DNA of 11,935 bases from Acidimicrobiaceae bacterium (GTDB lineage Bacteria > Actinomycetota > Acidimicrobiia > Acidimicrobiales > Ilumatobacteraceae). The position numbers were made by a program, and so were the translations under genes. The notes beneath the pieces are model-generated. The model was not told the origin of the DNA and made no database searches. It worked only from the letters and a program-made list of their open reading frames with translations. Below are positions 1-4,927 of the stretch, in pieces. The stretch lies in assembly GCA_947458565.1 (NCBI GenBank), contig CANGZK010000019.1, forward strand, positions 1-11,935, given 5' to 3'. Within the stretch, counting starts at the first letter, position 1. Each line of letters begins with the position of its first letter.

Positions 1-1
1 A

Positions 2-805
2 ACACTTGGATTGCCAGGCACTGCTGGTGTGCCAGAAGAAGCTGTGGCCAACACGCTTGTTGTGCCGTACAACGTTGTTCCTGAAATCGGCAACGATGTG
101 GCTGCAGTGATTGTTGAACCGATTGCTGCAAACATGGGTGTTGTTGCACCAGCCCCCGGATTTCTAGAGGGACTACGCGCGGCTTGCGACAAGGCTGGCG
201 CACTATTGATTTTTGATGAAGTGATTACCGGATTTCGAATCGGTATGGGTGGAGCACAAGCAAAATACGACGTACGTCCAGACATCACGTGCTTTGGCAA
301 AGTTATTGGTGGCGGACTTCCAATTGGCGCAATTGGCGGATCTCGTGCAGTGATGGAAAATCTTTCGCCTCTTGGCAAAGTGTTTCACGCAGGAACTCTT
401 GCAGGTAATCCTCTTGCAACCGCAGCAGGTTTGAGTGCACTCAATGAATTGACTCAAGACGTATATATGGAGCTCGGTGCGCGAGCACGACAACTCGCCA
501 CTTTGTTGCGCGAAGCCTGCACGAGCGCGGGCATCACTGCACAGTTTCCGGTTGTTGGCACGCTCGTTGGTGCATTCTTTGGTAGTCGTGTTCCAACAAA
601 TTTTGACGAAGCAAAAGAGACAGATGAAAAACTGTATGCAAAGTTCTTTCACGCGATGCTCAACGAAGGCGTGGCCATGGCGCCAGGTGCTTATGAAGCG
701 CTCTTTGTTGGAGTGGGTCACACCGACGCAGTGATGGAACAACTCGCAGTAGCCGCGCATCGCGCAGCACATGCAGTCAGGTCTTTCGAAATAGAAACGA
801 TTTAG
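2..805 (+). CDS. hemL: Glutamate-1-semialdehyde 2,1-aminomutase, C-terminal part (5' truncated by window edge)
   Basis: This is a PLP enzyme that converts glutamate-1-semialdehyde to 5-aminolevulinate, the C5-pathway entry to heme, and it acts in the cytoplasm. The reading frame is open from the first complete codon (base 2), so the real start lies upstream. About 268 residues are visible of a usual 420-440. Visible family marks are the PLP-contacting LLIFDEVITGFR segment (codons near 203-238) and the Schiff-base lysine in FGKVIGGGLPIGA, with the Lys codon at 299-301. The HAGTLAGNPLATAAG segment that follows is also typical of HemL. The C-terminus ends normally at TAG 803-805. A secreted protein gene follows after 9 bases, probably on the same transcript. 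Location beside cytochrome genes fits heme demand. HemL is favoured over other class-III aminotransferases because of the GKVIGGGLP and HAGTLAGNP context. Confidence 0.93.
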   Translation, partial: TLGLPGTAGVPEEAVANTLVVPYNVVPEIGNDVAAVIVEPIAANMGVVAPAPGFLEGLRAACDKAGALLIFDEVITGFRIGMGGAQAKYDVRPDITCFGKVIGGGLPIGAIGGSRAVMENLSPLGKVFHAGTLAGNPLATAAGLSALNELTQDVYMELGARARQLATLLREACTSAGITAQFPVVGTLVGAFFGSRVPTNFDEAKETDEKLYAKFFHAMLNEGVAMAPGAYEALFVGVGHTDAVMEQLAVAAHRAAHAVRSFEIETI

Positions 806-814
806 AATAGGTAT

Positions 815-1432
815 ATGCGCCACTTTTTGTCGGCTCGCTTGTGGGCAGCATTTGCAATTCTCGGTGCTTCAGCCGTTGTTGTATTGGGCTTGTTTGCACT
901 TACCTCCGGAAGTTCGTCAACGCCGACATCACTTCCGGCTACTCACAATGTTGAACTCGTTGCTGTTGCTACGTCTCTCTCAGCGCAAGAGGGCTGGCAA
1001 ATAGCGAGCAACAAGACTGTGGGCAATGCAACGCTCACATTGGATGACGGTCGTGTTGTCGAAATTCTTGAGGGCACGTTGGGTGAGATCACATGCACAA
1101 ATCTGACCGCACCTTCTGCCTGTGTGTTGTTGGCCGACATGCTGGGTAGCGGTGTGGTGTGGTTTGCTCTCGTGCCGGTAGACGAGAACGCAGCATCTAA
1201 TCAAAAGATGTTGACTCTTCCACCACTTGTTGACATGTTGAATGGTGGCAGCTCGGGTGTGCTGCAAAATGATTGGATAGTAAAACTTGGGAATGGAGTC
1301 AAACGCACTTGCGACTCCGAGTCGGACACAGCAAACCTGCGCGAGTTCATCACCAAGTTTTCACAAAGTAGCGTCACGATGCTTGACTTAATCAAAGATG
1401 AAGTGACCGAAGTGGTCTGCACAAGCAATTAA
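815..1432 (+). CDS. Unrecognised membrane-anchored or secreted protein with four cysteines
   Basis: I do not recognise the family. The 205-residue product has a short positive N-terminus (MRHFLSARLW), then one hydrophobic stretch at about residues 10-30, a Ser/Thr/Pro-rich linker (31-43) and a soluble domain of about 160 residues. The hydrophobic stretch lacks a lipobox Cys, so it is a signal anchor or uncleaved signal peptide rather than a lipoprotein signal. The only cysteines are 94, 103, 166 and 202, all in the predicted outside domain, which fits two disulfides. There is no CxxCH heme motif and no metal-site motif that I can name. ATG 815 follows hemL by 9 bases with only a weak AGG upstream, so translation may be coupled to hemL. 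It converges on the cytochrome c gene with a 46-base gap. Confidence 0.75.
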   Translation: MRHFLSARLWAAFAILGASAVVVLGLFALTSGSSSTPTSLPATHNVELVAVATSLSAQEGWQIASNKTVGNATLTLDDGRVVEILEGTLGEITCTNLTAPSACVLLADMLGSGVVWFALVPVDENAASNQKMLTLPPLVDMLNGGSSGVLQNDWIVKLGNGVKRTCDSESDTANLREFITKFSQSSVTMLDLIKDEVTEVVCTSN

Positions 1433-1478
1433 CTTGAAAGCAATCGCCACCTAATGGCAATGTGGAGAATGCGACTTG
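1433..1478. terminator. Short convergent intergenic region with an imperfect inverted repeat
   Basis: The two convergent genes are separated by 46 bases. CAATCGC (1441-1447) can pair with GCGACTTG (1471-1478) if one C is bulged. Inside it, GCCA (1446-1449) and TGGC (1455-1458) can form an alternative small stem. There is no clear T-tract on either strand, so a bidirectional terminator is plausible by position only. Confidence 0.2.
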
Positions 1479-2279
1479 TTACTTTCCAGATTCGCGAGGC
1501 TCAATGCCCACGTGTGCGGGAGGCTCGGTCAGCATTGTGAAATCTTTATCGATCGTTTCAAACGACGAAGTGCCTTTTTCGAGGGCGAGAAAAATCTCAG
1601 ACTCTGGTGAGCACCACATCTCGTATTCGGCAGCCCACTTTTCATCCTTCGGGTCTGTTCCACCGATTGCATAACGCTCATGGCACACGACTCCAAGAAT
1701 TTGTGCTTCGGTGAGAGCGCCGCCAGCTTTTTCGCCTTGCATCGGCATTGGGTTTCCGTTGTATGAAAGCGGTGCGTGTGCGCCACCTTCACGATCTGGA
1801 TCTCCGTAAACCTTGATGCCTGCAGTTACGTATGCCTGACTGCCGGTGTAGACAAAGTTCAACATGTCCTCAATCTTTGGAAATGTTTTCATTACTTCAC
1901 CTTGGTGAAGCACACGACCTGCGCCACCTTGACCTTCGGCGCCGTGACAACCCGCGCAAGATCCGTACACTGCTGAACCAATTGCAAGGGGACCTTCAAC
2001 AACTTTTTCTTGTGGCTTAAGAGCTGCAACATACATAAAGGCCCACAGAGGCAGGAGGCTCAGTGTGGCCATTGCCCAGAACGGAATCTTTTTGCGCGAC
2101 TTAGCTGCAGCAACATAAGAAGGATCGGGAATCACCTTTGGTGCAACTGGTACAACAGGTTGCTCAACTGCAGCAGGTGCCGAGGCTGGGGTGGTGGCTG
2201 CAACGTCTGTAGACGGAGTTGCGCCTGACTGTTGGCGGTCCTTCGATCGCTTGAGGAGGTGCTCTGGTATCTCGGTCAC
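1479..2279 (-). CDS. Membrane-anchored monoheme c-type cytochrome with cytoplasmic IPEHLLKRSK tail
   Basis: This is probably an electron carrier or accessory cytochrome between the quinol:cytochrome c reductase encoded divergently and a terminal oxidase. Taking GTG 2279 as start gives 266 residues. They are: a cytoplasmic tail beginning TEIPEHLLKRSK, an Ala/Pro/Thr/Val-rich linker to about residue 55, one transmembrane helix at about 66-87, then an outside cytochrome c domain. That domain has one heme site, CAGCH (108-112), and a candidate distal Met in NPMPMQG (178 or 180). Two further cysteines (199 in VVCHERY and 223 in MWCSPES) may form a disulfide. A second in-frame GTG at 2288 would add three residues. 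I prefer 2279 because it aligns exactly with the start of the cytochrome b C-terminal half (4179) and lies 7 bases after a good -10 (TAGAGT). No Shine-Dalgarno is visible, which fits a leaderless mRNA. The cytochrome identity is firm. The partner is inferred. Confidence 0.9.
   Translation of the reverse strand: MTEIPEHLLKRSKDRQQSGATPSTDVAATTPASAPAAVEQPVVPVAPKVIPDPSYVAAAKSRKKIPFWAMATLSLLPLWAFMYVAALKPQEKVVEGPLAIGSAVYGSCAGCHGAEGQGGAGRVLHQGEVMKTFPKIEDMLNFVYTGSQAYVTAGIKVYGDPDREGGAHAPLSYNGNPMPMQGEKAGGALTEAQILGVVCHERYAIGGTDPKDEKWAAEYEMWCSPESEIFLALEKGTSSFETIDKDFTMLTEPPAHVGIEPRESGK
2248..2279 (-). repeat. Start-region repeat shared with the cytochrome b C-terminal gene (copy A)
   Basis: Read on the minus strand, these 32 bases match bases 4179-4210 of the plus strand with four mismatches: GTG/ATG, GAG/GAA and CTC/TTA (two). 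They encode TEIPEHLLKR in both genes. The pair is an inverted repeat about 1.9 kb apart. The codons are largely identical, which goes beyond conservation of the peptide. Confidence 0.85.
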
Positions 2280-2286
2280 GGCGTCC

Positions 2287-2314
2287 ACTCTAAATCAAAT
2301 TTGGTCCAATTCAA
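2287..2314 (-). promoter_or_regulatory. Candidate promoter for the anchored cytochrome c gene (leaderless)
   Basis: On the minus strand, TTGAAT (2314 to 2309) is followed by a 16-base spacer and TAGAGT (2292 to 2287), which resemble -35 and -10 boxes (4 of 6 matches each to TTGACA and TATAAT). The -10 ends 7 bases before GTG 2279. That is the distance expected if transcription starts at or next to the start codon. This is a prediction from pattern only. Confidence 0.45.
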
Positions 2315-2321
2315 GAACGCA

Positions 2322-2333
2322 TCGCCACTCGGC
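2322..2333 (+). repeat. 12-bp direct repeat TCGCCACTCGGC, copy 1
   Basis: This exact 12-mer recurs at 2405-2416, 83 bases downstream, within the divergent intergenic region. It lies just upstream of the candidate cytochrome c promoter. A binding site for a regulator is possible but not shown. Confidence 0.55.
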
Positions 2334-2404
2334 TAGGCAGATTGGGCAGGCAGGCGAGGTAGGTAGATGTCACAATGCGCACGAATGCACGAACTCGTTA
2401 GTTT

Positions 2405-2416
2405 TCGCCACTCGGC
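2405..2416 (+). repeat. 12-bp direct repeat TCGCCACTCGGC, copy 2
   Basis: This is the second exact copy of the 12-mer at 2322-2333. It overlaps the candidate plus-strand -35 box (2412-2417), so a protein bound here could affect the rightward promoter. Flanking bases GGCTAG (2331-2336) and CTAGCC (2428-2433), with GGGCA (2344-2348) and TGCCC (2421-2425), also form a long-range imperfect inverted repeat. Confidence 0.55.
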
Positions 2417-2440
2417 ACCTTGCCCGACTAGCCTTATTTT
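2412..2440 (+). promoter_or_regulatory. Candidate promoter for the bc-nuo transcription unit
   Basis: TCGGCA (2412-2417) and TATTTT (2435-2440), separated by 17 bases, each match 4 of 6 bases of the sigma-70 type boxes. They sit 34 bases before ATG 2474, and a purine-rich AAGGAAAGG (2451-2459) lies between. No other plus-strand gap in the unit is larger than 26 bases, so this is the natural place for the main promoter. The evidence is pattern and position only. Confidence 0.35.
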
Positions 2441-2473
2441 GGAATTGATGAAGGAAAGGTACCCCTGCAACCC

Positions 2474-2950
2474 ATGTTGGCAATAGACATTCTTCGGTGG
2501 CCTGGCATGAACCAAGCGTTCTTGTTTTCCTTTTTTCTCACCCTTGTTTTAATTGCAGCAATCGTCCTTGTCGGAATGCGACGCCCAGCAGATCGCAAGG
2601 CAACTTGGGGCGAAGCAATTTTTGGAGCGACGTACGTTTTCGCTGTCATGTTTATTGCATTTGGTGTTGTTCCTCACCAGTTCATCGATCATGCCGACAA
2701 AGAATTGGGATGGCGAAAAGACAAACTCATTTTTGGTCCATTCGACCTTTTGAAGCCCAAATCTTTTGGTGGACAATTTCCGTTTGATGTCAGTTATGAA
2801 GCAATTCGAGACATCGTCGTCGTTGTGATCCATGTGTTCTACTTCGTAATTATGGGTCTCATCTTTGCATGGTGGCAAAAGCGTGGAGCAGCAAAGACAA
2901 AAGAAGTTGCTACGTCTTCATACGGTCGACCACTGGCGCGTAAGGCCTGA
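2474..2950 (+). CDS. Unrecognised three-helix membrane protein, first gene of the bc operon
   Basis: I do not recognise the family. The 158-residue product has three predicted transmembrane helices, at about residues 13-34, 46-67 and 112-135. Between helices 2 and 3 is a polar loop of about 45 residues that includes VPHQFIDHADKELGWRKDK. The C-terminus is basic and polar (KRGAAKTKEVATSS). It contains no cysteine and no heme-binding motif, but it has several histidines (about residues 68, 72 and 119). It stops 6 bases before the ferredoxin start, so the two are probably co-transcribed. Its place at the head of a quinol:cytochrome c reductase operon suggests an accessory or assembly subunit, or a membrane docking partner for the ferredoxin. 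That is inference from context. The start is only moderately certain: the purine-rich AAGGAAAGG is 14 bases upstream, and ATG 2507 is an alternative. Confidence 0.8.
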   Translation: MLAIDILRWPGMNQAFLFSFFLTLVLIAAIVLVGMRRPADRKATWGEAIFGATYVFAVMFIAFGVVPHQFIDHADKELGWRKDKLIFGPFDLLKPKSFGGQFPFDVSYEAIRDIVVVVIHVFYFVIMGLIFAWWQKRGAAKTKEVATSSYGRPLARKA

Positions 2951-2956
2951 TCAGAA

Positions 2957-3370
2957 ATGACGAAGACCGACGCAAACCCACCGATGCCAGAATGGTCGGA
3001 CGAGTATCAACTCGTCGAAGTCGACGCTGCGTATCTTGCGAAGGCTGTGAAGCCAAAGCAATTTATTCATATTGATCAAAGTGAATGCATCATGTGTGAA
3101 GGTTGTGTTGATATTTGTCCGTGGAAGTGCATCCACATGGTTGCGCCTGAAGCAATCGCGATCGCCGAAAACACCGAGAAGCCAGGCGATGATCCATCCG
3201 ACAATGTGTTGTTCATCATTGACGATGATGTCTGCACGCGATGCGCATTGTGCGTCGACCGCTGTCCAACTGGAGTCATCATCATGGGCAAAGTTGGCGA
3301 TCCAGTTGCAACAGGAGATTTTCATACACGTACCTCAAACCATGGCTACGGCTACGGGATGCGGCTTTAG
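2957..3370 (+). CDS. 2[4Fe-4S] ferredoxin in the bc operon
   Basis: This is a soluble cytoplasmic electron-transfer protein of 137 residues. Two classical cluster motifs of the form CxxCxxCxxxCP are complete. The first has Cys 44, 47, 50 and 54 (CIMCEGCVDICPWKC, with an additional Cys 58). The second has Cys 93, 96, 99 and 103 (CTRCALCVDRCPTGV). The motifs are separated by a 34-residue insertion rich in acidic residues. A 35-residue N-terminal extension and a Gly/Tyr-rich C-terminus (NHGYGYGMRL) make it longer than minimal bacterial 2[4Fe-4S] ferredoxins. No transmembrane helix or Tat motif is seen, so it should face the cytoplasm. It lies 6 bases after a membrane protein and 26 bases before cytochrome b. 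An operon link between a ferredoxin and a b6-like cytochrome b suggests electron exchange with the complex, but the direction and partner are unknown. Confidence 0.93.
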   Translation: MTKTDANPPMPEWSDEYQLVEVDAAYLAKAVKPKQFIHIDQSECIMCEGCVDICPWKCIHMVAPEAIAIAENTEKPGDDPSDNVLFIIDDDVCTRCALCVDRCPTGVIIMGKVGDPVATGDFHTRTSNHGYGYGMRL

Positions 3371-3385
3371 AAGACTGATTGATAC

Positions 3386-3389
3386 GGAG
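3386..3389 (+). promoter_or_regulatory. Shine-Dalgarno GGAG that fixes the cytochrome b start
   Basis: GGAG lies 7 bases before ATG 3397 in a 26-base gap. This favours ATG 3397 over the in-frame TTG at 3379, which would place the ribosome site inside the coding region. Confidence 0.7.
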
Positions 3390-3396
3390 AATATTT

Positions 3397-4182
3397 ATGG
3401 CACTAACACTTGAAGAGCAGCCCAAGGTGACACTAAAGGAACGCGCAACGAAGTTGAACGAGTCGCTCAAGGGCAGCCAAGCATGGAACTCTATTTTTCG
3501 CCCAGGCTCAATTTTCCGCAAGGGTTACACAGACTCTCCTCGTAACCGTTCGTACGTGATCATGAACTCGGTGCTCTATCACTTGCACCCAGTCAAAGTG
3601 AAGCGTCACGCAGTAAAAGTCAGTTACACGCTGTGCCTTGGCGGATTGAGCTTCTTCTTGTTTATTTTGCTCACGGTTACCGGCATCTTTTTGATGTTCT
3701 TTTACCGACCTACCGCCACAAATGCTTGGCAAGATATTCAGTCCCTACAAACTTCAGTGACCTTTGGTTTGATGGTTCGAAACATGCACCGTTGGGGTGC
3801 TCACTTGATGGTGCTCAGCGTGTTCTTGCACATGGCACGTGTTTTTTATCATGGCGCATACAAAGCTCCTCGCGAATTCAACTGGGTTATTGGCGTGATT
3901 TTGCTGACGCTCACCTTGCTCCTTTCGTTCACCGGCTACTTGTTGCCATGGGACCAACTTGCGCTCTGGGCAGTAGCGGTGGGTACCAACATGATGGGGT
4001 ATTCGCCGGTCATTGGTTCTCAGGTGAGGTTCGTGCTACTTGGCGGTGTTGAGATTGGTGCCGAAACTTTGTTGCGTTGGTACGTATTGCACGTGTTGCT
4101 ATTTCCATTCATCACAGTCATCTTTCTTGCCGTGCACTTTTGGCGGGTTCGTAAAGACGGCGGAATATCGGGGCCACTATGA
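3397..4182 (+). CDS. qcrB: Cytochrome b N-terminal half, cytochrome b6-like, of quinol:cytochrome c reductase
   Basis: This is the membrane subunit that holds the two b hemes and carries electrons across the membrane during quinol oxidation. It has 261 residues, with four core helices after a cytoplasmic N-terminal extension of about 70 residues. Heme ligands are His131 and His145 (spacing 14, NMHRW...FLHMAR) and His232 and His247 (spacing 15, VLHVLL...LAVHFW). The 15-residue second spacing is the b6 pattern, whereas bc1 cytochrome b has 14. LLPWDQ (182-187) and the C-terminal RKDGGISGPL closely resemble cytochrome b6. Cys80 in CLGG lies 25 residues before the Pro of FYRP, the same spacing as the heme c_i-binding Cys35 of cytochrome b6. 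The gene ends in an ATGA overlap with the C-terminal half. The start is ATG 3397, supported by GGAG at 3386-3389. The longer TTG 3379 start is less likely. Confidence 0.95.
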   Translation: MALTLEEQPKVTLKERATKLNESLKGSQAWNSIFRPGSIFRKGYTDSPRNRSYVIMNSVLYHLHPVKVKRHAVKVSYTLCLGGLSFFLFILLTVTGIFLMFFYRPTATNAWQDIQSLQTSVTFGLMVRNMHRWGAHLMVLSVFLHMARVFYHGAYKAPREFNWVIGVILLTLTLLLSFTGYLLPWDQLALWAVAVGTNMMGYSPVIGSQVRFVLLGGVEIGAETLLRWYVLHVLLFPFITVIFLAVHFWRVRKDGGISGPL

Positions 4183-4210
4183 CCGAGATACCAGAACACT
4201 TACTCAAGCG
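4179..4210 (+). repeat. Start-region repeat shared with the divergent cytochrome c gene (copy B)
   Basis: This segment matches minus-strand bases 2279-2248 at 28 of 32 positions, including TGACCGAGATACCAGA without a mismatch. It encodes the first residues of the cytochrome b C-terminal half. The second peptide copy within the same protein (codons near 4285-4323) uses different codons and has no comparable DNA match. Confidence 0.85.
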
Positions 4211-4913
4211 CGCAAAAGCTGCACGCGACAAGTCGGCAGCCGAAAGTGGCGCCGGCGAAGCTGCAAGTGGGGCAGCGTCGGACTCGCGTATTCCCGAAGA
4301 GTTGCTCAATCGTTCAAAAGCAGCAGCAGCAGGTGGAGTTGCGGTTGCTGAGCGTGTTGCAACTGGTGTTGCTACGACAGCGCCAAATGGCAACGCTCCG
4401 CTAGGCACTGGCCCTGGCGGTCATACACAGCGCTTATTGACCGTTGTTAAGTCCGGTTCGATTCAAGACGTAAAGGCAGTGCCAGTCGACAAGGTGCACA
4501 CGTGGCCACACTTGCTCGGACCAGAGTTTGTTGCTGCGCTTGCATGCACCGCGTTTACATTTTTGTTTTCGTGGTTTGTCAACGCGCCATTGTTGCAAGC
4601 AGCAAACTTCAACCAAACACCAAACCCATCAAAAGCACCGTGGTACTTCTTGGGGTTGCAAGAGTTGCTGACCATGTTTCACCCGATGATTGCAGGCGTG
4701 ACGCTTCCTGGCGTTGCGCTCATTTCATTGATGCTTGCTCCGTACATGGACCGCAATCCATCCAACAAGCCAGAAGATCGCAAGTTCTTGACCAGTATTT
4801 TTACGGTTCACTTGATGTTTTGGGCAGTGCTCGTCATCATCGGTTCGTTCTTCCGTGGTCCTGGCTTCAACTTCACGTTCCCATGGCGTGATGGAATCTT
4901 TTTCGAACTCTAA
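4179..4913 (+). CDS. Cytochrome b C-terminal half (subunit IV-like) with a long cytoplasmic tail bearing two IPE-LL motifs
   Basis: This completes cytochrome b and contributes to the quinol oxidation site. It has 244 residues. The first 110 or so are a low-complexity Ala/Gly/Ser-rich tail with two related motifs, TEIPEHLLKRAKAAR (2-16) and SRIPEELLNRSKAAA (36-50). The tail is followed by TWPHLLGPEF (108-117) and three predicted transmembrane helices at about 117-135, 171-190 and 204-225. No heme-ligand His pair is present, as expected for subunit IV. The Qo-site motif region reads NPSKAPWYFLGLQELL (149-164), so the Glu of the bc1 PEWY motif is replaced by Pro. The ATG overlaps the preceding stop by 4 bases, and the Rieske gene follows after 14 bases. 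Subunit IV of b6f is about 160 residues, so the excess is the N-terminal tail. The tail motif is shared with the divergent cytochrome c. Confidence 0.92.
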   Translation: MTEIPEHLLKRAKAARDKSAAESGAGEAASGAASDSRIPEELLNRSKAAAAGGVAVAERVATGVATTAPNGNAPLGTGPGGHTQRLLTVVKSGSIQDVKAVPVDKVHTWPHLLGPEFVAALACTAFTFLFSWFVNAPLLQAANFNQTPNPSKAPWYFLGLQELLTMFHPMIAGVTLPGVALISLMLAPYMDRNPSNKPEDRKFLTSIFTVHLMFWAVLVIIGSFFRGPGFNFTFPWRDGIFFEL

Positions 4914-4927
4914 GGCGACACATATAT

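Noticed and set aside
203..823. Long minus-strand open frame of 206 codons across hemL
   Set aside because: It lies fully antisense to a conserved hemL frame. The translation is Cys/His-rich and without domain character, as expected of a shadow frame.
1441..1478. Rho-independent terminator between the convergent genes
   Set aside because: The pairing is imperfect and there is no T-tract on either strand. It is listed only as a low-confidence feature by position.
2379..2393. Short tandem GCACGAA-T-GCACGAA in the divergent gap
   Set aside because: Only two 7-base units are present, and the distance to other elements gives no clear meaning. It could be chance.
3379..3396. Longer cytochrome b start at TTG 3379
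   Set aside because: It would place the GGAG ribosome site inside the coding region. ATG 3397 has the site at 7 bases and needs no rare start codon.
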